Source of the DNA: Candidatus Dojkabacteria bacterium
GTDB lineage: Bacteria; Patescibacteria; Dojkabacteria; SC72
Direction of reading: 5' to 3'
Length of the DNA: 64,000 nucleotides
NCBI GenBank assembly: GCA_023229785.1
Contig: JALNYV010000004.1
Span: forward strand, 1 to 64,000
The stretch's first letter is position 1; every line of letters begins with the position of its first letter. The translations under genes were made by a program, and so were the position numbers. Under the pieces are notes generated by a model that saw nothing but the letters and a program-made list of their open reading frames with translations, did not search any database and was not told where the DNA came from. Below, in pieces: positions 28,714-37,080 of this stretch.

Positions 28714-28742
28714 AGTTTACATGATAACTTATAACTTGTCAA
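28714..28742 (-). promoter_or_regulatory. promoter with palindromic -35, degenerate -10
   Basis: Minus strand TTGACA (28737-28742), 17 bp, TAAACT (28714-28719, 4/6). It carries the full ACTTGWCAAGT palindrome (28734-28744). Drives the 182-aa/MerR/SNF2 operon. Confidence 0.65.
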
Positions 28743-28752
28743 GTATTAATTT

Positions 28753-28780
28753 AAAGACACCTAAATTAAGAGGTGTCTTT
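28753..28780. terminator. bidirectional hairpin between divergent operons
   Basis: AAAGACACCT and AGGTGTCTTT form a perfect 10-bp stem with an 8-nt loop immediately upstream of the minus-strand promoter. It may insulate divergent transcription or bind a regulator. Confidence 0.4.
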
Positions 28781-28840
28781 AACTGAACCGCGGATTACCC
28801 AACTTTTGCAACATCCACACAAATGATATCACATAATTAG

Positions 28841-28869
28841 TTGACAGTCAATTAATACTTGTGTAATAA
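28841..28869 (+). promoter_or_regulatory. promoter for DUF5659-like gene
   Basis: TTGACA (28841-28846), 17 bp, TAATAA (28864-28869), with a TG close to the -10. Predicted start near 28876, 26 nt before the ATG. Confidence 0.55.
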
Positions 28870-28901
28870 TTAAAGAAATAATTAAATGAAATATTATATA
28901 T

Positions 28902-29183
28902 ATGACAGAGCAACCATATGTAACGCGCGATCTTTATTTGGCAGCAACACTATTAACATTAAAATTTAAAGTCTTAGAGATAAGCTTTCAATATGAAGGT
29001 ATTAAGGCTTATCCTATTGGATATTTTGCATTTAAGGAAACCCCAGAACTAAGGGAAGTGGAATCATTATACCTACAAGGTAAATTAGCGGTAGAGCCAC
29101 GTGAATTTATGTCAAATGTACGTGAATTAAAAACACGTGTTGCCAACGTTTCTAAGAGCCCATACGAACAACCAAAGATTTAA
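28902..29183 (+). CDS. DUF5659-like phage protein
   Basis: A 93-aa protein: VTRDLYLAATLLTLKFKVLEISFQYEGIKAYPIGYFAFKET matches my memory of the DUF5659 family (short phage and CPR proteins starting with a D-x-x-LAA-x-L segment). Molecular role unknown. It is monocistronic, between its own promoter and the next promoter and structured RNA. Confidence 0.6.
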   Translation: MTEQPYVTRDLYLAATLLTLKFKVLEISFQYEGIKAYPIGYFAFKETPELREVESLYLQGKLAVEPREFMSNVRELKTRVANVSKSPYEQPKI

Positions 29184-29195
29184 TTTTATGTCCAC

Positions 29196-29224
29196 TTGAC
29201 ATCTTTTTTAATTTGGAGTAAACT
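29196..29224 (+). promoter_or_regulatory. promoter driving structured leader RNA
   Basis: TTGACA (29196-29201), 17 bp, TAAACT (29219-29224). A start near 29231 coincides with the first paired base of the pseudoknotted RNA that follows. Confidence 0.6.
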
Positions 29225-29230
29225 ATAAAA

Positions 29231-29349
29231 GCTGAATAAAAAATGCTGTCATAAGTCTACATCCTAGGAAATAATCCCCCGATTATCAGACCAAAAAAAC
29301 AGCATTACCGAAAGGTAACTCTTTTTCAGCACTGGTAATCGGGGTTTTG
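29231..29349 (+). ncRNA. pseudoknotted structured RNA, possible riboswitch or attenuator
   Basis: Five complementary sets are visible: GCTGAA (29231) with TTCAGC (29325); ATGCTGT (29243) with ACAGCAT (29299); TTACC-GAAA-GGTAA (29305-29318); and a 13-bp pairing of CCCCGATTATCAG (29277) with CTGGTAATCGGGG (29332). The last one has its 5' arm inside the loop of the second stem and its 3' arm outside the first, so it forms a pseudoknot, or alternatively a competing terminator-like hairpin followed by TTTTG. No known family recognised. It lies upstream of the replication genes but a second promoter follows, so it could be a free RNA. Confidence 0.65.
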
Positions 29350-29368
29350 CTTGATAAGGTATTAAAGT

Positions 29369-29397
29369 TTGACAAATACTTATTTGTTCATTCTAAT
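29369..29397 (+). promoter_or_regulatory. promoter for replication operon
   Basis: TTGACA (29369-29374), 17 bp, TCTAAT (29392-29397, 5/6). Predicted start near 29404; ATG of the DnaD-like gene at 29423. Confidence 0.65.
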
Positions 29398-29422
29398 AAA
29401 TGATAATTATTATATAAATAAT

Positions 29423-30193
29423 ATGAAATGGTTTAAACATTTTTCTGATTCTTATTCTAATCTAAAACTTCGAATTGTGAAGAAGGAATATGGATCACAA
29501 GGGTATGGGGTTTATTGGCTATGTTTAGAACTTGTAGCGCAACAAGGTGGTCTAAACTTTGAACTAAGCTCCCACAAACAGTGGAAAAAGGTCTTAGAGT
29601 TTGAAACAAATCTATCAACAGAGGAACTTGACAAAATTCTAACTTTATTCTCTGATTTAGATTTGATAGATTCTGACGCTTTTAAGAGAGGAAGCCTAAA
29701 AATCCCCAAAATGCTAGAATATTGTGATGAATATAGGGAGAAATTGGGGAGAAAATCAAGAAGTCCCGATGTTATCCCGACAGGTCGGGATGTTGTCGGC
29801 CTAGAAGAAGAAGAGATTAGAAGAGAAGAAGAGGGAGATCCCGATGTTGTCTCGAAAGGTCGGGACAATCTTCCTTTAGGGGATGGGTTGGATAAAAACA
29901 GTGAATGGATTTCTGGAGGAACAATCCCTTACAGGTTTAATCCAAAAGACCAAGTTGACCAACTGATTAAAATTTTCTATGATAATAATCCATTAGCTGT
30001 TGATCCAACCAGTCAAAAAATTAGACGTGCGGCAATTGATGTTATAAATGCCAAAACTTTTAAAGATGCCATGGTTGCTGCAAAGTATGCAATTGAAGTT
30101 AGGGGAAAAGAATTTGCTCCGACAATTTCTGATACAGTGCAGTTAAAAGAAAAATATGAAATGTTACTTGATTTTAAATTTAGAAAAAAATAA
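29423..30193 (+). CDS. DnaD-like replication initiation protein
   Basis: A 256-aa protein. The N-terminus MKWFKHFSDSYSN to GVYWLCLELVAQ is the Lin1244/Lin1753-like (DUF4373) winged-helix module found in phage replisome organisers. A charged linker of about residues 110-180 is rich in E, R and repeated SR/GRD, and is followed by a helical domain (DVINAKTFKDAMVAAKYAIEV) where DnaD-like domains lie. It is followed 2 nt later by the DnaB-like helicase, so it probably loads that helicase at the origin. ATG 29423 is preferred to an upstream TTG that lies in the promoter. Confidence 0.75.
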   Translation: MKWFKHFSDSYSNLKLRIVKKEYGSQGYGVYWLCLELVAQQGGLNFELSSHKQWKKVLEFETNLSTEELDKILTLFSDLDLIDSDAFKRGSLKIPKMLEYCDEYREKLGRKSRSPDVIPTGRDVVGLEEEEIRREEEGDPDVVSKGRDNLPLGDGLDKNSEWISGGTIPYRFNPKDQVDQLIKIFYDNNPLAVDPTSQKIRRAAIDVINAKTFKDAMVAAKYAIEVRGKEFAPTISDTVQLKEKYEMLLDFKFRKK

Positions 30194-30195
30194 TT

Positions 30196-31116
30196 ATGAA
30201 CTTTGATGATATCCCAGTCTTAAACGACATTGATAAAAAATTAGATTTAGAACAAACCTCAGAAATAATTCCAATTTTTGAAGCTGCTAAAAAAATGCTT
30301 GAAGCGCGTGGTGGAAGAGATCGTATTCCGATTGGCTTTGAGTCTTTTAGTAAAATTATGAATGGTGGAATTACTGATGGAGACCTAGTTGTGATTAGTG
30401 GACGTCCAGGAAGTGGAAAAACTTTTTTTGCTCAAACTTTAAGTTATCATTTACATAATCTTGGTTTTCCACAATTGTGGTTTAGTTATGAAATGGAGAT
30501 TGTTGAAATAGCTGATAGATTTAGAAATATGGGCTTATCAGAAGACTTCATAGGATTCTGTCCTTTTAAACTTAAGGGTGGTCAAATAGAATGGATTGAA
30601 AAGAAAGTTTCAGAGGCTGTTTTGATGCATAATGTTAAAGTTGTGTTTATTGATCATCTTGGATTTTTATCTCCAAAACTTTCTGGAGATAACGCAGAGA
30701 GAAATTTTTCTGTTTATCTTGGGCAAATTTGTCGACAATTAAAATTATTGGCATTAGAGAAACATATTGTAATTGTTCTTTTGGCTCATGTTAGAAAAAC
30801 AAAAGAAGAATTAGATTTAGATGATATTGCACACTCAGGTGGTGTTGCTCAGGAAGCTGATTTTGTGTTTATGGTTGAACGTGAAAAAAAGGAAATTCCC
30901 AAAAGACCAAGAAGGTTTTCAGAAGAAGAGTGGGAAAACGAACAGAAGATAAATTTTGAAGGGGATATATTTACAAAGTTTTCAAGAATTTCTCTGGTAA
31001 AAAATCGTCGAACTGGAATAAATAAATTTATTAGATGTGAGGTGGTTGATGGTCGCCTCAAAGAGATTGGAGCATCCACTCATGGACAACAAGTTGGAGA
31101 AATCTTTATCGGTTGA
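30196..31116 (+). CDS. DnaB-like replicative helicase (RecA-fold domain only)
   Basis: A 306-aa helicase. IPIGFESFSKIMNGGITDGDLVVISG leads to Walker A GRPGSGKTF, then LWFSYEME, Walker B VVFIDHLGFL, and IVLLAHVRK with GGVAQEADFVFMVER, the DnaB/DnaC hexameric helicase order. The N-terminal primase-binding domain of full DnaB (about 450 aa) is absent, as in several phage helicases. It would unwind DNA at the fork. Immediately downstream of the DnaD-like gene. Confidence 0.88.
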   Translation: MNFDDIPVLNDIDKKLDLEQTSEIIPIFEAAKKMLEARGGRDRIPIGFESFSKIMNGGITDGDLVVISGRPGSGKTFFAQTLSYHLHNLGFPQLWFSYEMEIVEIADRFRNMGLSEDFIGFCPFKLKGGQIEWIEKKVSEAVLMHNVKVVFIDHLGFLSPKLSGDNAERNFSVYLGQICRQLKLLALEKHIVIVLLAHVRKTKEELDLDDIAHSGGVAQEADFVFMVEREKKEIPKRPRRFSEEEWENEQKINFEGDIFTKFSRISLVKNRRTGINKFIRCEVVDGRLKEIGASTHGQQVGEIFIG

Positions 31117-31351
31117 TTCTGATAATAATAAAAATTTTTCAGATTTAACTGAGTTAGTTTTAAGGGGTAAAAAATTAATTGAAGATAATGATGGCTTTAA
31201 TAAAATTTTAGGGGCATCCCTTCTCAGGTCTTTGTATGAAAGTTTTATGATTTTAAAGAAATCATCAAATCCTGTTTGGTCATCAAAAGAAGGTCAGGAT
31301 GCTGTAGATAAGTGGCAATGTCTTATTAAAAAAATTATAGAGGAGTCTTAA
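31082..31351 (+). CDS. hypothetical protein overlapping helicase 3' end
   Basis: An 89-aa protein read from ATG 31082, inside the last 35 nt of the helicase gene. Charged N-terminus, then a helical hydrophobic part (GASLLRSLYESFMILKK). No family recognised. The overlap suggests translational coupling with the helicase. Confidence 0.5.
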   Translation: MDNKLEKSLSVDSDNNKNFSDLTELVLRGKKLIEDNDGFNKILGASLLRSLYESFMILKKSSNPVWSSKEGQDAVDKWQCLIKKIIEES

Positions 31352-31428
31352 TTAGATTATTTTTGTGACTCGTCGTATGATACTAATAAGAAAATAATTT
31401 TAATTAATCAACATAAGGAGATTTTTAC

Positions 31429-33936
31429 ATGCTTGGTAACTTGCAGGGTAAGGGAGATAACGCTTTAAATGAACTTGGAGAGAAGATTTTTTTAGATCGT
31501 TATGCGATTAAAGATGCCAAAAAAGAAACCTTAACCGTAGGCGATACTGTAGTTGTTTGTGTAAATCTTAAGACTGGTCAACGAGAGATTGCCATCATTG
31601 AATCGATTGATCAAAATGCTAGGGAAGTGTCTGTTAAATTACGTGATGGAACTTCAGAAGTTCATTCAATTGATCATATTGATAAGCCACTTGAAACAAA
31701 ACCAGAACAGATGTTTGCTCGCATTGCTAAACATATCGCAAGTGTAGAGAAGACTCCAGAGTTGCAAGTTAAATGGGAGCAGAACTTCTTAGAATTAATG
31801 AATGATTGGAAATATGTTCCAGCTGGTAGAATTTTTACAGGGGCTGGTACAGGACAGGCTTTAACTTTTTATAATTGTTATGTAATTCCATCCCCTAAGG
31901 ATTCTCGGGGAGGAATTTTTGAAACCCTGCGACAAATGGCAGAAGTTATGAGTCGTGGCGGTGGAGTAGGTATTAATGTCTCTACTCTTAGACCTCGTTA
32001 TGCATATGTCAAAGGCGTGAATGGGCGCTCTAGCGGGTCAGTATCGTGGGCGTCTTTATATAGTTATGTTACAGGACTGATTGAGCAGGGTGGAAGTAGA
32101 CGCGGAGCACTCATGCTTATTTTAAATGTCTGGCACCCAGATATCTTGGATTTTATTAATTCTAAGAAAGAGTCGGGGAAAATTACCAATGCTAATATCA
32201 GTGTTGGGATTACAGATGATTTTATGAAAGCCGTTAAGGAAGATGCTAATTGGGATTTAGTTTTTCCTGATACAGCTGATCCATTGTACGCTGAAAAGTG
32301 GGATGGGAATATTATTCATTGGAAAGAATTGGGAGGATCTTTAAAGCGTTATAAGACAGTTAAAGCTAGGGATATTTGGAGTAATATTATTGAGTCAGCT
32401 TGGAGCTCTGCTGAACCAGGGATGTATTTTATCGATCGTGCTAATTACATGTCTAATTCGTGGTATTACGCAGATTTAATTTCGACAAATCCTTGCGGTG
32501 AACAGCCTCTCGCGGCTTGGTCTGTTTGTAATCTTGGTCATGTTAATCTTGCCAAGCATTTGGTGGGTGTGTCTGGTGATTATGAAGTTGCTTGGGAAAA
32601 ATTAGCACAAACAGTAAGGGCTGCAGTACGGTTTCAGGATAATGTCATTGACGCCACACCTTATTTTTTTGATGAAAACTATAAGCAGCAAATGAGTGAA
32701 CGTCGTGTGGGTATGGGCACTATTGGTTTAGCTGAAATGCTCGTGAAATTAAAACTTCGTTATGGAAGTCCTGACGCTCTTCTTCTGATTGATCAACTAT
32801 ATAAGACAATTGCAGAAGTTGCTTATGAAACCTCAGTCCAATTAGCTGTTGAAAAAGGAGCTTTTTCTAAATTTGATTTGAAGTTCCTTGATTCTGGTTT
32901 CATGAAACAGATGCCTGAATATATTCGAGCTCTAATTGCAGAACATGGTATTCGCAACGTTACAATTTTAACTCAGGCTCCTACTGGAACAGTTGGAACC
33001 ATGGTCGGAACATCTACAGGTATTGAACCTTTCTTTGCTTGGACTTATTTTCGTAAGTCACGATTAGGTGTTCATGAAGAAACTGTTCCACTTCTTAAAG
33101 ATTGGGAAGATGCTAATCCAGGGAAGGATATTCCAGATTATTTTGTTACCGCCATGGAGTTAACCCCTGAGGAACATGTACGAGTTCAAGCTGCTGTACA
33201 ACGATGGACTGATTCTGCCATTTCAAAGACTTGTAATGCTCCTGAGAATTATACTGTTGAGCAAACTAAAAAACTGTATGAATTAATGTATGACCTTGGT
33301 TGCAAGGGTGGGACAATTTATCGTGATGGATCTCGTGACAAACAAATCTTAGCAACTGATTTCAAGAAGCTTGGAGATGATGCTGGAATTCAGAAAGGGA
33401 AAGAGGGTGTTATTCAAGAGCAAGGACTTATAAAAGTCGCCCCTAAAGCAAGACCAATGAAGATGACTGGAGCTACTTATCGTATTCGTACTCCTTATGG
33501 TAATTTATTTATTACTATAAACGATAATGGGACTGGACCTTTTGAAGTATTTGCCCAACTTGGTAAAGCTGGAGGTTTTTTTAATTCTCAAATGGAAGCT
33601 GTCGCAAGATTGATTTCCTTAGCGCTACGTTCAAATATTAGCGTTAGCGAGGTGATTGATCAAATTACGGGCATACGTGGTCCAGATGTTAGTTTCATGG
33701 AAGGAAGCCCAATTTATTCGCTTCCAGATGCCATTGGCAAAGCTTTGAAGTTACATATAAACCAAAAAGTAGATGACTTGAATAAAGATGTTGAGGTTTT
33801 ATCCAAAGATGAACCAAAAAAGCAATCTCTTGCTGATTTTGGTCACGCTCCAATTTGTGGTATGTGTGGAATGCCGATGGAATTAGGGGAGGGATGTATG
33901 AAATGTCCGCATTGCGGATTTTCTAAATGTGGGTAA
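31429..33936 (+). CDS. nrdJ: class II (adenosylcobalamin-dependent) ribonucleotide reductase
   Basis: An 835-aa NrdJ. Visible family features: DWKYVPAGRIF, NCYVIPSP, GGGVGINVSTLRPR, GGSRRGALM, the active-site NPCGEQPL segment, TQAPTGTVGT, and a C-terminal cysteine-rich tail (CGMCGMPM to CPHCGFSKCG) that shuttles reducing power. It makes deoxynucleotides and needs vitamin B12 but no second subunit. Residues 30-95 contain a small-barrel insertion (LTVGDTVVVCVN). An AAGGAG site lies 9 nt before the ATG. The class II type works with or without oxygen. Confidence 0.95.
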   Translation: MLGNLQGKGDNALNELGEKIFLDRYAIKDAKKETLTVGDTVVVCVNLKTGQREIAIIESIDQNAREVSVKLRDGTSEVHSIDHIDKPLETKPEQMFARIAKHIASVEKTPELQVKWEQNFLELMNDWKYVPAGRIFTGAGTGQALTFYNCYVIPSPKDSRGGIFETLRQMAEVMSRGGGVGINVSTLRPRYAYVKGVNGRSSGSVSWASLYSYVTGLIEQGGSRRGALMLILNVWHPDILDFINSKKESGKITNANISVGITDDFMKAVKEDANWDLVFPDTADPLYAEKWDGNIIHWKELGGSLKRYKTVKARDIWSNIIESAWSSAEPGMYFIDRANYMSNSWYYADLISTNPCGEQPLAAWSVCNLGHVNLAKHLVGVSGDYEVAWEKLAQTVRAAVRFQDNVIDATPYFFDENYKQQMSERRVGMGTIGLAEMLVKLKLRYGSPDALLLIDQLYKTIAEVAYETSVQLAVEKGAFSKFDLKFLDSGFMKQMPEYIRALIAEHGIRNVTILTQAPTGTVGTMVGTSTGIEPFFAWTYFRKSRLGVHEETVPLLKDWEDANPGKDIPDYFVTAMELTPEEHVRVQAAVQRWTDSAISKTCNAPENYTVEQTKKLYELMYDLGCKGGTIYRDGSRDKQILATDFKKLGDDAGIQKGKEGVIQEQGLIKVAPKARPMKMTGATYRIRTPYGNLFITINDNGTGPFEVFAQLGKAGGFFNSQMEAVARLISLALRSNISVSEVIDQITGIRGPDVSFMEGSPIYSLPDAIGKALKLHINQKVDDLNKDVEVLSKDEPKKQSLADFGHAPICGMCGMPMELGEGCMKCPHCGFSKCG

Positions 33937-33944
33937 AGTAGTAC

Positions 33945-33973
33945 TTGACAAGTTTAAAGTATAAATATATAAT
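33945..33973 (+). promoter_or_regulatory. consensus promoter, predicted leaderless start
   Basis: TTGACA (33945-33950), exactly 17 bp, TATAAT (33968-33973). The palindrome ACTTGACAAGT spans 33943-33953. The expected +1, 7 nt after the -10, is 33980, the A of the methyltransferase ATG. Confidence 0.9.
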
Positions 33974-33979
33974 ATTACT

Positions 33980-35104
33980 ATGAAATACTTATCATTATTT
34001 AGCGGTATTGGGGGATTTGAATTAGGTATCAAACAAGCATATGAATCTATTAGGAATATTAATGTTCAGACGGAGCGAGGAGGGAAAGAAGCAGAGAAAG
34101 GAAAATTACAAGAAGATGGGCAAGGACTACACACCATTTCAGGCGAAACAACCCTATCTACTTCAAACAGGAATAATGAATTGTCTAACGGGAGCATTGA
34201 CGAAGGACAACCTACTTGTATTGGTTTCTCCGAAATCGACAAATACGCAATCCAAATCTATGAAAAACACTTTAAAGAAAGTCGGGAGTCTATACAAAGG
34301 ACAGAACGGAGAGGTGTTCGACCCATCGGGGATAAGCCCGACCTTAAGAGCTGGAACAACGAACAATCCGAAACACGGGGGGATAGGGTCATCGAACAGT
34401 CCAAAAATTTTATTAAACCACACCACAACTATGGAGACATCACCAAACTCGACCCAACCACTCTTCCCGACTTCGACTTCCTCTGTGGTGGATTCCCCTG
34501 TCAAGCATTCAGTATTGCTGGAAAGAGAGGGGGATTTGACGACACAAGAGGAACTTTATTCTTTGACATCGCAAGGATTCTCAAAGAAAAGCACCCCAGA
34601 TTGTTCTTATTGGAAAACGTCAAAGGACTGTTATCTCATGACAATGGAAACACTTTCAAAACCATCATCTCCACGCTTACAGAATTGGGGTATGACCTCC
34701 AATGGCAAGTGCTTAACAGCAAGAATTTCGGAGTCCCCCAGAATAGGGAAAGAGTGTTCATTATCGGACATCTTAGAGGAACAAGTAGACCCCAAGTATT
34801 TCCTTTCCGAGAAAGTAACCAAACGCCTCTTAGACAGCTCAATCAGCCAAAGTTCTCAAGTTACAGGTTCTACGGGAAAGACGGGATTAGCCCAACTGTG
34901 AAAACAATGCAGGGAGGAAATCTTCAGCCAAAGATATTAGAGGAGAATATGAAAATCCGCCGCCTAACTCCCATAGAATGTGAACGCCTACAAGGTTTCC
35001 CAGATGGCTGGACAGAGGGAATAAGTGATACACAAAGATATAAAACCTTAGGCAATGCCGTGACTGTAAATGTTATACAAGTAATAATGGAAAAATTATT
35101 ATGA
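33980..35104 (+). CDS. DNA (cytosine-5) methyltransferase with two insertions
   Basis: A 374-aa C5-MTase. Motif I FSGIGGFELGI, motif II CIGFSEIDKYAIQIY, motif IV GGFPCQAFSIAGKRGGF with the catalytic Cys, motif VI LLENVKGLL, motif VIII QNRERVFIIG, target-recognition SPTVKTMQGG, and IX/X RRLTPIECERLQGFP and LGNAVTVNV. Unusual low-complexity insertions separate motifs I/II (about residues 28-82) and II/III (about 100-150). In these regions the +1 frame is also open and carries methyltransferase-like wording. Base composition is richer in GC than neighbours. No cognate nuclease is adjacent, so host-restriction evasion is likely. Confidence 0.9.
   Translation: MKYLSLFSGIGGFELGIKQAYESIRNINVQTERGGKEAEKGKLQEDGQGLHTISGETTLSTSNRNNELSNGSIDEGQPTCIGFSEIDKYAIQIYEKHFKESRESIQRTERRGVRPIGDKPDLKSWNNEQSETRGDRVIEQSKNFIKPHHNYGDITKLDPTTLPDFDFLCGGFPCQAFSIAGKRGGFDDTRGTLFFDIARILKEKHPRLFLLENVKGLLSHDNGNTFKTIISTLTELGYDLQWQVLNSKNFGVPQNRERVFIIGHLRGTSRPQVFPFRESNQTPLRQLNQPKFSSYRFYGKDGISPTVKTMQGGNLQPKILEENMKIRRLTPIECERLQGFPDGWTEGISDTQRYKTLGNAVTVNVIQVIMEKLL
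34041..34901 (+). other. long overlapping frame inside methyltransferase gene
   Basis: An 861-nt frame in the next register is open through most of the methyltransferase gene (286 codons). Several stretches read like parts of cytosine methyltransferase proteins rather than noise: DPSGISPTLRAGT with SPKIL, NWGMTSNGKCLTARISESP and CSLSDILEEQ with KYFLSEK. It has no clear ribosome binding site. It may be an overprinted gene, a remnant of frame-shuffled sequence, or chance. Codon bias cannot be judged by eye. Confidence 0.3.
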
Positions 35105-35364
35105 AAATCAATGTATTAAAATTATGGAAGGGCAAGATCGTTTCTGTAAAAAGTTATCAGTTAGAAGAGGCTTTGAAGAAACGACAAAATTTAGAAATTC
35201 ATCATTTCGGTGAAGTGATGACTATTCCTTGGAATGAAATTATGGAAAAAGGAGTTGTTTCAGTTAAACATATTCAAAGTAAAATTAATAGAAACCAGTT
35301 TTATGATTTAGTAGATTTTATTTGGAAACCAGATAAAAATAATAATTTAATGTTACCTTTATGA
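35101..35364 (+). CDS. hypothetical protein between methyltransferase and RecA
   Basis: An 87-aa basic protein (VKSYQLEEALKKRQNLEIHHF to MTIPWNEI). No family recognised. It overlaps both neighbours by 4 nt (ATGA junctions), so methyltransferase, this gene and recA form one translationally coupled operon. Confidence 0.6.
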   Translation: MKINVLKLWKGKIVSVKSYQLEEALKKRQNLEIHHFGEVMTIPWNEIMEKGVVSVKHIQSKINRNQFYDLVDFIWKPDKNNNLMLPL

Positions 35365-36362
35365 AATCAGACAAAGACATAGCTTTTGATACAGCCTTAA
35401 GTAAAATTCGCAAAGAATATGGGAATGATGCGGTTATGGATATGGATGGAACAAATTCCAATCAGTTTAAGGTTGATTTTGTTTCAACTGGATGTTTGTC
35501 GTTAGATCGTATTTTAGGTGGTGGGTTGCCACGTGGACGAGTAATAGAAATTTTTGGAGCACCGTCTAGTGGTAAATCAGTACTCTCAATTTATTTAATG
35601 GCACAAGTGCAAAAATTAGGCGGTAAGGCAGTTTTAGTTGATAGTGAGTTTGCTTTTTCTCCTGATTTTGCAAGAAAGATTGGTTTAGATGTTTCGGCCA
35701 TGAAGCTAGTTCAGCCAACAACAGGAGAAGAAGCCTTAGATATTGTGTCTAAGTTTGTGGAGGCTTCTGCGGTTGATATTATAGTAATTGATTCAGTTGC
35801 TTCGTTAGTTCCTAAAGCTGAATTAGAAGGGACAGTATTTGATCAAGGAATGGCTTTACAAGCGCGCATGTTATCTAAGGCTTTAAGAATGCTGACGGCA
35901 GCAATTTCTAAATCAAAGACAATTGTTATTTTTATAAATCAAGTTCGTGAAAAGGTAGGGGTATTTTATGGGCCGAAGAGTGTGAGTCCTGGTGGTGTAG
36001 CGTTAAAGTTCTATTCTTCCGTGCGAGTTGAGATAAGAAAGGGAAAAAATATTACGAACGGTGATGATGACAAAGGTGAGGTTATTGGAAATTTTATAGG
36101 GGTAAATATTGTAAAAAATAAAGTGGCTCCACCATTTCGACAATGCGAAATTGAATTATTATACGAGTTAGGTATTGATCTTGTGGCGGATTTAATTGAT
36201 ACCGCTACCCGATTTGAGATAATCAAACGACAAGGGAATACTTATTCATTTAGTGAGACTAAGTTGGGTGTAGGTCGAGAAGCAGTCAAGAGATTTTTAA
36301 GTAATCCTGATAATTCTAAAATTTATCAGGAAATTTACAAAGATGTCAAAAGTAATTTATAA
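35361..36362 (+). CDS. recA: RecA recombinase
   Basis: A 333-aa RecA. LSLDRILGGGLPRGRVIEIFG, Walker A GAPSSGKSV, DSEFAFSPDFARKIG, Walker B DIIVIDSVASLVPKAELEG, the L1/L2 region (MALQARMLSKALRM, FINQVREKVGVFYG) and KNKVAPPF are all in order. It catalyses strand exchange for recombination-dependent replication, together with SbcCD- and RuvC-like proteins of the minus block. Slightly short at the C-terminus compared with host RecA (about 350), lacking the acidic tail. Confidence 0.95.
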   Translation: MKSDKDIAFDTALSKIRKEYGNDAVMDMDGTNSNQFKVDFVSTGCLSLDRILGGGLPRGRVIEIFGAPSSGKSVLSIYLMAQVQKLGGKAVLVDSEFAFSPDFARKIGLDVSAMKLVQPTTGEEALDIVSKFVEASAVDIIVIDSVASLVPKAELEGTVFDQGMALQARMLSKALRMLTAAISKSKTIVIFINQVREKVGVFYGPKSVSPGGVALKFYSSVRVEIRKGKNITNGDDDKGEVIGNFIGVNIVKNKVAPPFRQCEIELLYELGIDLVADLIDTATRFEIIKRQGNTYSFSETKLGVGREAVKRFLSNPDNSKIYQEIYKDVKSNL

Positions 36363-37047
36363 AAATCCTATAATTAATTTAGGGACAGGAATGTTAGGTA
36401 AACAACATTCTAGATTAACCAAGTCTAAAATGAGCAATTTAGCTAAAGGTAAGGGAAATTCATTCTTTGGAAAAATTCATACGGAAGAAACTAGAGAAAG
36501 AATGAAGATTAATCATATGGGAAATAAGAACGCTCAATTTGGTAAACATCATTCTGAGGCAACTAAACTTAAAATTAGCAAAGCTAATAAAGGGAGAGTT
36601 TGTTCTGAAGAAGCAAGAAAGAAGATAGGTGAAGCCAATAAAGGGAATAAATATAATTTAAGTAGGCATCCCTCAGAAATAACACGTAAGAAATTAAGTT
36701 TAGCACTTTTAGGCAAACGAAGTGGGGATAAACATCCTATGTGGAAAGGCGGAATTACTTCTGTTAATATTCAAGCAAGAAATACTATTGAATATGATAT
36801 TTGGCGAAATGGGAATTTTGCTCGTGATGGGTACACTTGTCAGAAATGTTGGATTAGAGGAGGCAAGTTAATAGCTCATCATGTTCTAAATTTTGCTGAA
36901 TGGGTTGAACTTAGATTTGCTATTGATAATGGGATTACTTTATGTAAGGAATGCCATAAATTATTTCATAAAAAATATGGCAACCAACACAACACCCGTG
37001 AACAACTAGAGGAATTTTTAATTAAAGTTAATTTAATAATTAAATAA
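36343..37047 (+). CDS. NUMOD3-HNH homing endonuclease
   Basis: A 234-aa GIY/HNH-type mobile endonuclease: four NUMOD3 DNA-binding repeats (SEATKLKISKANKGR-like) across residues 15-125, then an HNH core (FARDGYTCQKC, LIAHHVLNF, GITLCKECHKLFH). The start lies within the last codons of recA (20-nt overlap in another frame), the usual behaviour of free-standing homing genes that settle beside conserved replication genes. Confidence 0.92.
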   Translation: MSKVIYKNPIINLGTGMLGKQHSRLTKSKMSNLAKGKGNSFFGKIHTEETRERMKINHMGNKNAQFGKHHSEATKLKISKANKGRVCSEEARKKIGEANKGNKYNLSRHPSEITRKKLSLALLGKRSGDKHPMWKGGITSVNIQARNTIEYDIWRNGNFARDGYTCQKCWIRGGKLIAHHVLNFAEWVELRFAIDNGITLCKECHKLFHKKYGNQHNTREQLEEFLIKVNLIIK

Positions 37048-37080
37048 AGTTACAATTAAAATAAATGAAAGGTTTAATAT

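Noticed and set aside
31352..31428. Cobalamin riboswitch upstream of the B12-dependent reductase
   Set aside because: The gap is only 77 nt, AT-rich and without the B12-box or stable stems.
36343..37047. Recoded recA tail carried by the second homing endonuclease
   Set aside because: Its C-terminus (LIKVNLIIK) does not copy the RecA end, unlike the metK case.
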